From: Geosiphon pyriformis
Taxonomy: Eukaryota > Glomeromycota > Glomeromycetes > Archaeosporales > Geosiphonaceae
NCBI GenBank assembly: GCA_016748015.1
Contig: JAAOMT010000379.1
Coordinates: 172,042 to 236,041 of the forward strand
Direction: 5' to 3'
Length of the DNA: 64,000 bases
Shown here: piece after piece, positions 22,628 to 34,353 of the stretch
How the letters are laid out: the number at the start of each line of letters is the position of its first letter
Numbering within the stretch: the stretch's first letter is position 1
Made by a program: the position numbers and the translations under genes
The notes under the pieces: model-generated
Told to the model about the DNA's origin: nothing
What the model saw: only the letters and a program-made list of their open reading frames with translations
The model's database searches: none

Positions 22628-24023
22628 ATGATTCACTTATTCAAAATCTCATTCTTTTCTCTATTGATTCTAATTTCTCATCTTTATAAAATTAAAGTGA
22701 TTACAGCCAAAGATATTATTATTTTACCAACATTAAAAGAGAAAATTTACTTTCAGAAATTTAATAATTTATTTCAAAATGATTTCAAACTGATTCAAGA
22801 GCCGCCTTTTCTCAAACAGAAACATTTTAACACTGCACCTATTAAGAAAAGAATTTTTTTTAACCAATCCTCTGCTACATCCAGTACTGATGATGTAACC
22901 TTTGTAAAAGAAATTATTGAAGATAAAAATATTTTGCGTGAGCTAGCTTCTAATGCAGCTTTTGCATGGAACGCATCTTGTCAACAAGTTATTCAAACGA
23001 ATGAAACGAATGAAAAGTTCTCCTTAGGGAATCAAATTCGGGGTTATTATATATATTCATTATCATTTTTCATAAAGGGAAACAAAAATTTCTTAACTCA
23101 AATTTATTTAAATAATTATTTGAAAAAACAGTAATAATTTCAGGAACGACAATTTCTTTTGTTGCTTCATTGTATAACTGGAATTCGATCTTAAAATATA
23201 CACTACGCAATATGTGGGATGCCATACCTTACCCACATGTAAAAGAAGGGTATATCTTGAAACAATTTTATGAGAGTTGGCAAGAAAAAGAGCCTCTATT
23301 TTGGGAAAAATTAAAAGGCTTTGAAATGACAAATAAGTTAAAAAATCGCTTGACCTTTACCGGTTTAGGAATTGGAGCTGGTGAATGAAATTAATTTTTC
23401 GATAATAAAAAAATTCATAAAGTAAAATTTTAATTTATCAAGTTTTTTGACTTTTAGTCTTCGCCGTACTTGCTGCACTTGAATATAAAAGGAAACATCT
23501 GAAAGCATCAATAACTCTTATTACCTTTGGCCAACCACGAGTTGGGAATGAATTATTTGTGCATTACACCGAACACTTGCTCCAAAAAGTTTGGAGGGTC
23601 ACTTATGGTGATGATTGGATGCCTAATTTTCCAGTTGAGGGGCTTGATCGTGGACAATGGTGGCCTTTACATAAAAATCCGATATCTTCCAGGGTTATAT
23701 ACAGACACTTTCAAAAAGAAATTTGGATAGAGCCTCAATGTGACTGCTCAAATCCAAAGATATATTTGTGTTTTCATACGGCTACTCTACATGAAAATGA
23801 GGTAATTTTTGAATTTATCCTCCGAATTTATTGATCTAGTATTCTAAATTTACAATAAACCACTTTAAAGGAATGTAATGCGAGAAACCATCTCCATAGG
23901 GTCAATTATCTAGGAAACAAATTAAAAGATTCATTAAGTAGCTACAAAGAATCGCATCCTGATGATGATCATTATGGTCCCTATTTCGGCCACACCATGT
24001 TCCACAATTGTCCCGAATTTTGA
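22628..24023 (+). CDS. Class-3 lipase-like protein A (catalytic Ser replaced by Gly)
   Basis: Exons 22628-23042, 23144-23380, 23458-23801 and 23871-24023 join in frame to about 382 residues; introns are 69-101 bp. The N-terminus is a signal peptide or anchor (MIHLFKISFFSLLILISHLY). The Lipase_3 landmarks follow: RGT at the oxyanion-hole strand (IRGTTISFV), the elbow FTGLGIGAVFAVLAALEY, ITFGQPRVGN, the Asp segment YGDDWMP and the His segment YRHFQKEIWIE. The GxSxG pentapeptide reads GLGIG, so the nucleophile is Gly (about residue 214, codon 23368-23370), and the usual His before it is Leu. Such a protein should lack normal serine-esterase activity. The C-terminus has ECN, then DHYGPYFGHTMFHNC. 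An ATG plus hydrophobic start and the absence of stops argue for a live gene. A binding or regulatory role is inference. Confidence 0.85.
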
Positions 24024-26359
24024 AAAAAATCCCATTCCAAGAAATCGTATTTGAAATTGATTGATGGTGACAAACAAAATTTATTTTTGGGAATTTTTTT
24101 TCAAGGTCAATATATAATATGGCGACTGAAAGTTATTTTTATTAAAATTTAGGGTAAACCGCTCTTCTGGAATTTTCTAGAATATTAATCTCATCAGGTT
24201 TACGGAGCACACACGTCAATTTTACACTGTTATTGTAATTGTCGTTGAGAAAAAAAGTTGCTTAAAAATATATATAAGTCAAAAATTCCAAATGTAGGAA
24301 AAGATTTCTCCAAACACGATTCTGCTAATATATTTGTTTTCAATACACAAATTTGAAGGTTGTGGTTATAAATTCCATATTTTAAAGTGTACAGTATATA
24401 TAACCTTGGTTTTCAAATATAGGTATAAATAAAAATGGATTATTTTTGCCTTGATTTTAACAAAATTTGGTGAATCATCGATCAGGCATTTTAGATACAT
24501 CACTAGTGTGTTTAATATTGATTTCAAGTATAATAGCACATTATTTGATCGATTTTAAAGACTAATATATTTACCCCAAAAGATTATTTAGAATGTGAAA
24601 GGAGGCTTCATCTTCTACTTTCTAAATTTAGTAAGGGATTTTTCTTCTGATTTTCACTTTTTAGGATTTTGATAAACGTTTTAGATTATCTCTTATGATT
24701 TAGTTATTGTTATTCCGATAGATCAAAGATAATTTATCTAAAAATCTTTTTAAATTTAAATTCTGGAGTATTAAATTATCAGCTTTTAATGAAAGAAAAT
24801 AGATAGAATAAAAATAACCTTTGATTTTTTATTTTACCAATATAAATTGTTTTAACAATTTATTTAAACTCTTTTCACAATTTTCTAACAGCTGTAAATA
24901 ATTCAAAATTATAATTTGATAAAAAAGTTGAAATAAGACCAATTTCAAAAGTAATTTAAATTAATATATAAAAGTTTTATTTTATCATTGAAAATTTTTG
25001 GTAGTTTAAATTTAAAATTTTCTTTGAAAAATTATGCTGATTTTGTAATAAATTGAAAAACACCAAGATTGAAACATTAGTCTTAAAAATTATTATATTT
25101 TTCCTAATATTTAATTTTTAATATTATGAATTTTATTATATATTTATTAATTTATAATAATAATATAACAACATAATTATTCAAATGATATTGTTTTCAA
25201 TTATAGTTTTTCAATTGCTTTCAATTATTTAAATTATTTTAAGCAAAAATCAATTAATTTTCCGTTTTTTTTTTTGCTAAAATTACTTGTCTATAAACAG
25301 TACCCAGTTAGTAGCTTAAAGTTTATTATTATTAAATTTAACTAAAAATTTGGAAAAAACTTTATAGTACAAGAAAATGGATGGGACCAATACTTATTAA
25401 TAGATTTTCAGTTTAATTATTATTCATAATTTATTTTATTTTTTTAATAAAGATAATATTTAAAAATAATAAATAAATTTTTTTGTTAAATATTAAGCAA
25501 ATATTAATTTTTTTTGTAAATTTTCAAAAAATTGGTTTGTTTTTAAAAAAATAAAATTTATATGCTTTTAATAGAAAGTTTTAATTTAATACTAATTAAA
25601 AAAATCTTATTGAAAATAAATTATAAATTATAAATTACTTAAAGCTAATTGTAGATAATATAATTGATATTAAATATGTAAAAGATTTTTAATTTATATT
25701 TTCATTTTGTATTCATTTTTCTTTCAACAATAAAAATTCCTTTATTAGGTATTTCAAAAACTATTAATTAAAATTTGTTAATCACTTTGTCAAATACTAT
25801 ATATTATTCACTGTTATTTTTAAAAAATTGTCTGATATTTAAATATTTTTTAAAAAATTTATATATTCTTGAAAAAATTACCAAAGATAGAAAATAGCCC
25901 CAAATCTAACTGAAATTAAATATCTCATTATAACCTAGTATGAGATAGAAAATAAAGTAGTAGATAAACTTTTAAATCAAGCCAGAATAGCAAAAGAAGT
26001 TTTCATTCTCTTTATATACAAGCATTTAAGTAATTTTCATTGTCGGGGGCTTATGAAAAAGAAGTATTATAAAAATTTCTGTAATCGGTAATTGAATATT
26101 AATAATTAATAAAAGCTAGGTAAAAAAGTCTTTATTCACGCTAAACTTTATTTAAAATTAACTGATGTTTCAAATATAATTTCAAGTTTGATTATTGGAA
26201 AGTTATTAATATCGTTTGTGGATTCATAGTTAAACTTAGAATTATCAAAAATACAAGAATTTAGCATGTTAATTTTCTGCAAAAAATAAAATATCCAAGT
26301 GCTCGATCGATATTAGCTGCTTATTTCAACCAAGCTATTATTTAAAGATAATATAAATC
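24024..26359. other. AT-rich intergenic DNA
   Basis: About 2.3 kb, strongly AT-rich, with no recognised gene on either strand. Confidence 0.5.
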
Positions 26360-26530
26360 ATGAAAAACTTACAGTATATCTTAATAAACTTTATCGTCAC
26401 CGTCATTTTGTTCTATGGCCTCGCCGCGGCACTTCCAACCACCAACAAACTCGATAAACGCCGTGTTGCCACCGATCTTTGTATTATTAGAATTTCTCCT
26501 ATGAATCCCCCACCCTTTATTAGAATCTAG
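26360..26530 (+). CDS. Small secreted peptide precursor with Kex2-like site (56 aa)
   Basis: This ATG-to-TAG frame encodes 56 residues. The first ~24 form a textbook signal peptide (MKNLQYILINFIVTVILF, then YGLAA) with a small-residue cleavage region before ALPTTNK. After a short pro-segment comes LDKRR, a dibasic site of the Kex2 type, then the predicted mature part VATDLCIIRIS and MNPPPFIRI with one cysteine. The frame is markedly less AT-rich than the kilobases around it (GTCACCGTCATT, CTCGCCGCGGCA), as expected under coding constraint. The layout of signal peptide, pro-region and KR site matches fungal secreted signalling peptides and pheromone precursors and small secreted effectors. No homologue was recognised, and the role is unknown. 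A GT directly after the stop would also allow a further exon, but none is needed. Confidence 0.65.
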   Translation: MKNLQYILINFIVTVILFYGLAAALPTTNKLDKRRVATDLCIIRISPMNPPPFIRI

Positions 26531-27419
26531 TAATGTATATATTATATTTTCTGTCTTGTAATTTCACTCATTATTATCGATTAAGAAAATGTTCTGATGC
26601 TTTGAGTTATAAATAAAAATGGAGCATTTTTAGTGAAATAAATAATAAATCACTTTATTAATTTTATACTTTAAATTAAAAATTAAAAAATATATATTTC
26701 TAGCAAATTTTATTTTTTAAACTTTAAATAGTTATTAGCAAATAATGGGTAATCAAGTGCGAGAAACATTTTTACTTGCCTCTTCTATATTAGAGCCTTT
26801 TATTCTACCCGCCAGCAGAATATTCTCTAACTTCTTTTCATTTAACCAAATTTACCCAATTTTCATAGTACATGTATGATAATTTATCTAGAATTAAGTC
26901 ATTTATTTTATTCGTTTATTAACTTTTAAAACCCCAAAGCAGATTTTCATATACATCTAACTTAGCTTGCGATTAACATAATATATCGCAAGGTTAAATT
27001 AATTAACCGTTTTTTTAATATTCCAAATGTTAAAATAATAAAACGATAAAAATGAACTGATAAATTTTACACATTTTTGATACATTCATGCTTGAAATGC
27101 CATTATTAAATGAATATGAATTTTGGGAATATCCGATTATCTACCTAATAGTTAATAAATCAAGTGCATATGTTATTAATACCACAACAAATGATAGCTT
27201 TGAATATAGTTTTTTCCAAAGATTTTCTTAATAACACCCCATATTTATTTCAAGCAATCTTACAGAAAAGTATTTCAAAAAATTTAATCATAGGACTTTT
27301 TTGATGAGTTATTATTACCAAACTCATTGAAAAATAAATAACTGGTGAAAAGAATGGAATTTTTATTTCGTCTTATCATGAAAAACTCATCTTTTGGGAT
27401 TAATATATTCTTATGCTTT
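26531..27419. other. Intergenic
   Basis: AT-rich sequence with an AATAAA-like motif near 26.61 kb that could serve the secreted peptide gene. No other gene was recognised. Confidence 0.45.
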
Positions 27420-28683
27420 AATTTTTCAGCTCCCAACTCTTCTGCTGAAGAGAAGAAATCCGAGTATTCTGACGCTCCTTCATGGCAATTATTTGTTTAC
27501 ACCTGAAAAGCTATTCAACTGGTTCAAGAACGTTCCAATGAAAGTAAGAAAAAAAGTCTATAATATTTGTATAAGTTGACAAAATTGGCGCAGAAAGTTT
27601 ATTATCAGAACAATCAAACAACAATGATTGTGTCTGGACTATATGGTAAGCGAAAGAAACATGAAGTGAAATTAGAAACATATTAAAAGAAACCAATTGA
27701 AATATTAGATAACTCCTTTGGTTGAAATCATTGATTTTCCACACCAAGATCTATGAGTATTATAAGGAAAAGTGGTTGAGTAACGCAGTAGTCGCAAGAT
27801 TTAGGACTCCAGAACTAAATTATAATGAAATTTTTGTCATTGGCAAAAGGCCAAGGCTAGTAATTTTTCCTTATAAAAGAGAAGCTGTGATATTAGGGGA
27901 CTTTTTCACAAAATTTGGGATCTTTAAATATCAGATCATTGAAAGATGGAAACAATATCAGATAATATAACGTAGAAAAATTATTCTTTTATTTTTACTG
28001 GATATGACGGGGAGTAGGTTAAAGCGTAAATAAGTAAATAATGAATTTAAAATTATTCCCTGCCAATTAATTTATTTTTATTTCAATTCTTTTTTAGTAT
28101 CGGCAACTTTTGCGGCATTAGTTCTCCAGTTTTTGTGGCTCAAAAGGTAAATAAAAATGGTAACCTATGAAGCTCTGCGCATAGGAAATCACTTTTTTAT
28201 AATGTATTTAGAGTCACATTTCTGGGTTGCACAGTCACTTTCATATTCCACTATTCTTTGGAAAAAATATTTCATTCACACTCCCTATGACACTTGGATT
28301 GCTGGAAATGAATTGTGATTTTTCAGTTTTTAACGAGAACGTAAAACCAAAGATATACTGATGTATCGATTTTGTGGGTGGCAGGAATAAGGTTTGGTGG
28401 AGCTTTATACTTTGGGGGATATGGTAAATTCTATTTCTCTTTCTCTTCTTCTCTTTCTCTTTATCTTTATCTTTACTCACCATATTTATTCAAATTTCTC
28501 CAGAAATCTAATTTAAAATCCGAGAAACCAAAAACGCGAGTTTCCGGAAGATAAACTGGCCAATTTGGACCATATTTCGATTATATAATGTCTCCTGACG
28601 GATGTAAGGGATATTTTTATTTCTTAACATCGAAAGGAACAGTTTTAGCACCAAATCTACCAACATTACTTGCCAAATCTTGA
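27420..28683 (+). pseudogene. Decayed lipase-like locus E
   Basis: Scattered plus-strand pieces recall the other lipase-like genes in order. LTKLAQKVYYQNNQTTMIV (about 27.58 kb) resembles the segment before the lipase core. YNEIFVIGKRPRLVIF (about 27.81 kb) parallels DRMIICFIGKKLSRIEW of gene D. FTGYDGE (about 27.99 kb) sits where the nucleophile elbow should be, and after an acceptor near 28.10 kb comes SATFAALVLQFLWLKR. The end is FGPYFDYIMSPDGC with a tail to TGA at 28681-28683, resembling the GPYFG...C ending of genes A, B and D. Several stops and frame changes separate the pieces, and the GQPRVGN and HGND segments were not found. The assignment is tentative. Confidence 0.4.
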
Positions 28684-29312
28684 TTCACATTTATCTTTAA
28701 TATAAAAAATTTATTTTTTAAATTCTATTTGGCAAACAGCTATTACATTTTATTGTTTTGAAATGAATATAAATTAGTGTACATATTTATTAAAACATTT
28801 ACGATAAGTCATTTTGTTCATACTTTAAAATGCCTCTAATAATTTATATAGATATAAACCTTTATTTTTTATTGAGATTGTTTAACTTTAAAATTTTCAA
28901 AAAGACAAAAACCAAACCATTTGCAATAAAAACTTTGGTCTTTTAGAGCTTGAAATTTCAAAAGATTACTAGTAGATTAAACCATAAAAGAACCCTCGAT
29001 AAAAGAACAACCTCTTACAAAGAACATTTTTTTATAGAACCAATTGATTAATTAACAATTTTCCCTTTATATAAGAACCACTATAAAGGAACAAGAACAT
29101 AATTTTATCAAACATTTATTCAAAATTTACCTTCATATAAGAACAAATATCATGTGCTAGATGTTAATTGGTAATTGGGAAAAGAGTTAGAACGTATTGA
29201 ATTGATTTCATACTAACTTAGTCCCTATTGTATTCCAATTCAAGCTTGCTAAAACTAAATCTAATATTATCATTATAGGCACATTTTCTAACAGACTTGC
29301 TAAATTATCACA

Positions 29313-30686
29313 ATGTCGGAACCTTTATTCAAAAAACAAAAATGAGCAGCAGTTAATGATGCTCTTCGTAAAGAAATTTGTCAATATTCCAAAAATCACT
29401 ATGGCACGAAACATGATGATATTGTAGCTTACTTTAATCATAAATATCCAGAACTTCATATTTCTCGTCCAACTGTCTCCAAGATAATCAAAGAGCATGC
29501 AAAGTGGTTGAATATTGAAATTGATGAAATTTCAGAAAGATCTATTCGACACAAAAGCGTTAAATTTCCATTATTANNNNNNNNNNNNNNNNNNNNAAAA
29601 TGTCGAAATGCATGAAAAAAATTGGTATATTATATTTACTAATTGTTATTGTTATATATTATTGTTATATTAAATTAATTGGGTTTTTTATAGGATAAAT
29701 CTTGGATTACAATTCTTCTTGCTACAAATTCAACTGGATCTCACAAATTGCAGCCTTTAGTAATTGGACATGAAAAAAATTCAAGATGCTTTGAAGGAAT
29801 TAATACTTCCAACCTACCTGTGATTTACAAATTCAATTCCAAAGCATGGATGCACTCAGATATATGGAAAGCATGGCTCAAATATATAAATGAAGACTTT
29901 CGAATTCAAAATCGGCATATATTACTTTTGGTTGATAATGCAACTTCTCATCATACTTAAATCGGAGAAGATTCATTCCAATTAACCAATACTATTTTCC
30001 TCCAAATACTACATCACATCTTCAACCAATGGATGCTGGCATTATCAAATCTTTTAAAGGCAAATATAAGCACTTATATTGTCAACATATTTTACATCAA
30101 TTTGAACAAAAAATTAATATTGAATAGTTAAGTAATATAATATATAATTTTATCTAATATTAATTTATTTTTTAGAAATAAATTAAACATAAAACAAGCA
30201 ATTGATTATGTTGTTCAATCATGGTTTCAAGTAACATCTGTTACAATTCAAAACTGTTGGCAAAAAACGGATATTCTTTTCTATAATCAAGAATTAGAAA
30301 TTCAGGAATCCGAAACATCAATTACTATGGATATATTCAACAATTTACCATCAAATGCACAAAAATTGGTCAAAAATCTCGAAGATTTTACTGTAGCAGT
30401 TGATAAATTATTGGCAACTGAAAATATTCTTGATGATAATGATATTGTAGATATGGTTTTAGCCGATGCTCAAATTGAAACCAATACAATTAATGACTCG
30501 GAAGAAGAATTAGAAGAATCTCCACCTGCTATAATTACAATTACAGAAGCATATGAAGCATTAAAAAAGGTAATTAGATTTGAGGAGCAATTAACAGAAG
30601 AAAATTTTTGTATAGAAAACCAAATTTTACTTAGAAAAAAATTATATGAATACAAAAAAATGAAGGAAATTCTAAAAAACAGTTAA
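29313..30686 (+). pseudogene. pogo/Tigger transposase, interrupted
   Basis: The start MSEPLFKKQK is followed at once by a TGA, then NDALRKEICQYSKNHYGTKH and RPTVSKIIKEHAKWL, a CENP-B-type helix-turn-helix. After KFPLL the sequence runs into the gap, so the second DNA-binding domain and the first catalytic Asp are missing. After an intron-like acceptor (TTTTATAG near 29.69 kb) the DDE_1 core continues: TILLATNSTGSHKLQPLVIG, KAWMHSDIW, and LLLVDNATSHHT with the second Asp. A frameshift follows, then PPNTTSHLQPMDAGIIKSFK with the third Asp. The C-terminal exon ends in an acidic tail (about 30327-30686). In an intact element it would cut and paste DNA at TA sites. Confidence 0.8.
29577..29596. 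other. Assembly gap (20 Ns)
   Basis: Exactly twenty Ns, a size often used as a placeholder for a gap of unknown length. It falls inside the transposase, where several hundred bases of coding sequence are missing. Confidence 0.95.
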
Positions 30687-30702
30687 CAATTAATCAATAT
30701 TT

Positions 30703-30727
30703 TAATAATAATAATAATAATAATAAT
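30703..30727. repeat. TAA microsatellite
   Basis: About eight TAA units just after the transposase stop, inside the Tigger element. Confidence 0.9.
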
Positions 30728-30921
30728 TGATTGATTTAATAAATAAATATAGTTTATTTGATAATAATTATAAAACTCTATAATAGAACACCTCTAAAAT
30801 GGAACATAATTTGCATGTCCCAACTGTGTTCTTTTATAGAGGTCTGACTGTACATGTAATCATCAATCCTACTTCCAAAGGTCAAAAAATTTGCTGATGT
30901 TAGTGTTTCTGTGATATTATC

Positions 30922-31251
30922 TTTCAATAACAAAATAAACAATTTTTTAACTAAAGTAATTTATAAAGATTGTAAAAAGGTAGCACACAATATATTCATA
31001 AAAAAATTATCTTTTAAGCAACCTTTGTTTTTATTTTACAATTGATCATAATTTATCATTTCTATTCAGGTTATCTAGGTTATATTTTCACTTTTATTTT
31101 CAGAATAATTAAGGGTCAGTTGAGTAAATGAGATGGGGTTTTTTAATAATTGAAATAAGTTTTCAATTGGTCAAATTTACTGCCACATCTTTCATACTTT
31201 TAGCTTTGTTTTATTTTTATCTATTCGAGAAAAAATTTGAAATATCATTAT
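30922..31251 (+). repeat. Dispersed repeat, copy 1 (inverted partner at 41.03-41.36 kb)
   Basis: About 330 bp matching 41030-41361 on the opposite strand at roughly 95% by eye, from ctttcaataacaaaa through gaaatatcattata. Landmarks include aatttatcatttctattca, gggtcagttgagtaaatgag and gccacatctttcatactttt. No coding sequence or terminal repeats were seen. Copy 1 lies just upstream of lipase-like gene B. Confidence 0.9.
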
Positions 31252-31454
31252 AGTCTCTGATAGCTTCATCAGAAATTCAGCGAGATTCCCATGGCATTTT
31301 ATTATGTTTAGAGGGTTTTGTATAATATATATTCATATTTAAAAAATGTTCTTATTGGTTGTTAAAGATTTTAGTATATAATTTAAAAATAGCAGTTTGC
31401 GTGATAATGCACAAATAAATAAGCATTGGTTTTGACTAATTCCGAACGAAAATG

Positions 31455-31464
31455 ATTGGCCAAT
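31455..31464. promoter_or_regulatory. Palindromic CCAAT box upstream of lipase-like gene B
   Basis: ATTGGCCAAT, a dyad carrying CCAAT on both strands, lies 101 bp upstream of the gene B start codon. CCAAT is the binding site of the fungal HAP/NF-Y complex. The position fits a core promoter, but the call rests on sequence and position only. Confidence 0.4.
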
Positions 31465-31564
31465 GCGAATTTTTTGATATGTTTATTTTATCTCGAATCA
31501 AAATGAATCGCCGGCAAACAAATTTATAAACTAGGAACCCAACTTATAGTGTTTGAAGATAATA

Positions 31565-33031
31565 ATGAATTCTTTTAACGTTTTTGCTATAAAGAATTTC
31601 AAGAATTTGTGGAGAAAAAAAATTATCGTTTCAATATTCATATACTTTGTATTTCACTTTTGGTCACATGAAATTTCTAAAGGCTGGATAGTTTCACATC
31701 AGGCTCTAAAAATTCAAAATATCTACAAACAGGATGGATATCTCACTTTTCCCATCGTAGTTGATGGGAAAAATCAAATTAAAGTTCCTTTCCAATTCAA
31801 TCGAATTACAAAACGATCTCAATCGATTCCTAAAATTTTAATGGATCCTGAAAACGGTATATTACCGCTTTATGAAGGTGTGGCATTGCTTGCAAGTGAT
31901 GCCTATTGCAATGCAACAAGTGGAATCATAGACGGTGTGGTTATTTTAGAATAAAACAACTGATTTAGGTCAATTTCATATCAAATATTATTTTTTGCTA
32001 TTTATTTTAAATTTTATTCTTTAGTCAAATTCGGATTTCTCCCAAATAAAGATGAAATGGCTTTAGTTGTGTACTTTGCAGGACAAGTAATTATTTTTTT
32101 ATCCTAAAATAGCATGTCAGAATCAAAATTCGCTAAATAGAAATTTCTTTATTTCTTTCTTAGAAAATAGAGAAAAAAAAATGGCCCAATGTGATTCAGA
32201 GACAACTTTTATTTCAGGTGAAAGGCTTCCCAACATTTGACGATGATGCCCGTGTTAGTAAACCATTCTTGGAAATTATTGAATCCCTGTTTCCCAGAAT
32301 TTTAGAAAATATTCGGGAATGTTTAAAAAAAAGTCCCAAGGCGACGCAAATTTTTTTCGTTGGGCATGCTATTGGTGGAGGTTTGGGAAATTAGGAATTT
32401 TTTTTTAGTGTTGATAGTAAAAACCTGAAATACTTTTATATTTCTGAAATACCAGCATACGCCTCAATTGCTGGTATTCGATGGGCTATGCAAAGATATT
32501 TGATTACTGAATCGAATTTATGGCCTGAAATAGATATGAAGGATATGGGACAACAGGTTATCACATTTGGAGCTCCGAGAATTGGAAATAGCCGATTCAG
32601 TAGATTTGCAAATGACGTGATTGCACATCATCGCATAACTCATGGAAATGACCATGCACCACAATTTCCTTTGGATCGTTTAAAGTGGAACCATTTTGGG
32701 TTTGAAATCTGGATTGAGCCATTAGAAAATTGCAATTGTCCCGATGATGTTAATTTTCATCCATATTCCTATTGGGATTGTAATAATAAATTCCTTCAAG
32801 AGACACAAAGACGAATATGGCTTGAGAAATGGTCTAGTGAGAATATGGTAAGTTTCATTTAAAGAAAATCTTTTAAGCCGATGAAATTTGAAAAAATCTT
32901 CTCTTTAGGAGTGTAATGGAGGACAATCAATCATCAACGTTCCGGATGATTTGTTCCATAATGGACCTTATTTCGGCATTAGAATGGGGGATTGTAGTCA
33001 ACTCATCGATAAAATTTTGAAAAGAAAGTAA
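31565..33031 (+). CDS. Class-3 lipase-like protein B (catalytic Ser replaced by Ala)
   Basis: Five exons, 31565-31934, 32025-32086, 32164-32380, 32456-32847 and 32909-33031, give about 387 residues; introns are 61-90 bp. The N-terminus has a basic stretch and one hydrophobic segment (KKIIVSIFIYFVFHFW), so the protein is secreted or membrane-anchored. The lipase fold is shown by DAYCNATSG, the strand ALVVYFAG where RGT is expected, the elbow FFVGHAIGGAYASIAGIRW, VITFGAPRIGN, THGNDHAPQFP (Asp) and WNHFGFEIWIE (His). The elbow is GHAIGG, with Ala at about residue 213 (codon 32368-32370) instead of Ser. The C-terminus has ECNGGQS, then FHNGPYFGIRMGDCSQ. The intron directly after the elbow and the one before ECN sit at the same positions as in A and D. 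An inactive lipase-like fold with some other role is inferred. Confidence 0.88.
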
Positions 33032-33128
33032 CTTTTTTTTCAGATGGGTAACACAAAATTAGGACGATTTTTCAAGATAAAATGCAAATAAAAATAACTT
33101 TATTATTGAAACACAAATACTTTCTTTT

Positions 33129-33425
33129 TTAACACGTTATGGCATCGAATAAATAAATTGAAGAATTGTTTCTAATGGAATACCCATTCCAAAAAGTAAA
33201 GACTGCCTCCCCCAAGTCAGCTTCTGTTCGTGGCTTTCGGTTTTGGTGAGTCCAATTTTTAAATTTTCTCCACATATTTTCTATTGGATTAAGATCTAGC
33301 GTTTTTGAAGACAAAATCACAATTCCGTAATTAACTTGAAGTTCTTTCACAAATTTGTACTTGCAAATTGGAGCGTTATCTTCCTGGAATATCACTTCTT
33401 TGGCGGGCATGAAATTTTTCATAAG
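33129..33425 (-). mobile_element. Tc1/mariner transposase C-terminal fragment
   Basis: The minus-strand frame reads MKNFMPAKEVIFQEDNAP, KFVKELQVNYGI, then LDLNPIENMWRKFKNW. These are the second Asp (EDNAP) and the Glu (NPIEN) blocks of Tc1-type DDE transposases. The fragment has no N-terminus, so it is a dead remnant next to the 3' end of lipase-like gene B. Its last exon-like segment is similar to the relic at 58.5 kb. Confidence 0.85.
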
Positions 33426-34353
33426 AATCGGTGCTTATAAAGGATTCTATAAAAAAGTTGACAAAATATGAGAAAAGTTGGTTAAAAAGCAGAAAAACGC
33501 CAAAAAGGAAAAGATAATAATAAAACCAATTCCAATTAGGAAATGCCCATTTGAAAAAAAGAAAAAAAAGAAAATTTTTTATAATAAAAAAAGCTCATAA
33601 TATGTTTTGTTTTACAAAAGCTCACCAAAAAGTTTTTAAATGCTTTTTTTAAATGTAAATTTTATAGATTAAAATATATGTAATTATATATATATATATA
33701 TAATAGCTTCATTTAAATGGTGATAAATTAAAATATGTTATTTTAATTTTTTCATATTTAAAATTTCTTATTATGTGACAAATTAAAAATTGCTAGCACA
33801 TGTGTTCAAAACTTATGGGCTAAAGATATAAAACTAAAAACATCTTTTTAACTTGATTTAATATGTTCAAAAAACAAAATAAATATACTCGAAAATTTGG
33901 TAAATGGTTTATTTAAGCAGCAATAGCAGTTTAAAAAATTTTAATAAAGTATTAATTGTTTGATACAATTTATAATTCTTTAATAACGGTAAAAATAAAA
34001 GTCAAAAAGAGTTTTGAATGGGATTTTTCTTTTCTTTATATTACCCAAGTGACTATCTTGAAAAAGTTTTCTGCGATTGTGAATTATTCAAATACATTTG
34101 TTCATAGTATATTAAATCACAATAGTCTTTGTTCTTGATTTTAAATTGATCCCTTTGCCCTTATGCTAATAATCGAAGATTCAAGCAAAATGTGAAAATG
34201 ATAATTTTCGTCTTTGAATTAGAGATGTCATATCTCATAAATCACACTATTTATGACCCAAGTTGGCAATAGATTTTCGTGAAACTGGCTATCGCTTACA
34301 TTTACATAATTTGAGATAAAAAATTCTTTTTATTGATATTGCTTCTTTTTGAT
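33426..34353. other. Intergenic upstream of the large hydrolase gene
   Basis: AT-rich with a short TA run near 33.69 kb. A hydrophobic open stretch just before 34354 (FLLILLLFD) lacks its own ATG, so a first exon of the hydrolase gene could lie in this interval. Confidence 0.45.

Larger units (their letters stand above)
28987..30850 (+). mobile_element. pogo/Tigger-type DNA transposon with assembly gap
   Basis: The right end reads gttcttttatagaggtctgactg followed by TA, a pogo-like terminal repeat with a TA target site (30851-30852). The left end near 28985 has the matching but diverged ctcgataaaagaacaacctc after a TA. Inside is a transposase with CENP-B/psq-type helix-turn-helix and DDE_1 parts. 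The element contains a 20-N gap and a frameshifted transposase, so this copy is not autonomous as assembled. The left terminal repeat aligns only partly with the right one, so the left boundary is approximate. Confidence 0.7.

Noticed and set aside
23108-23332. Minus-strand frame of 74 codons
   Set aside because: Antisense to exon 2 of lipase-like gene A.
28241-28554. Frames on both strands across a Lys/Arg- or Ser/Tyr-rich stretch
   Set aside because: A pyrimidine-rich simple sequence near 28.43-28.47 kb produces them. The plus-strand part may be inside the decayed locus E but shows no lipase motif.
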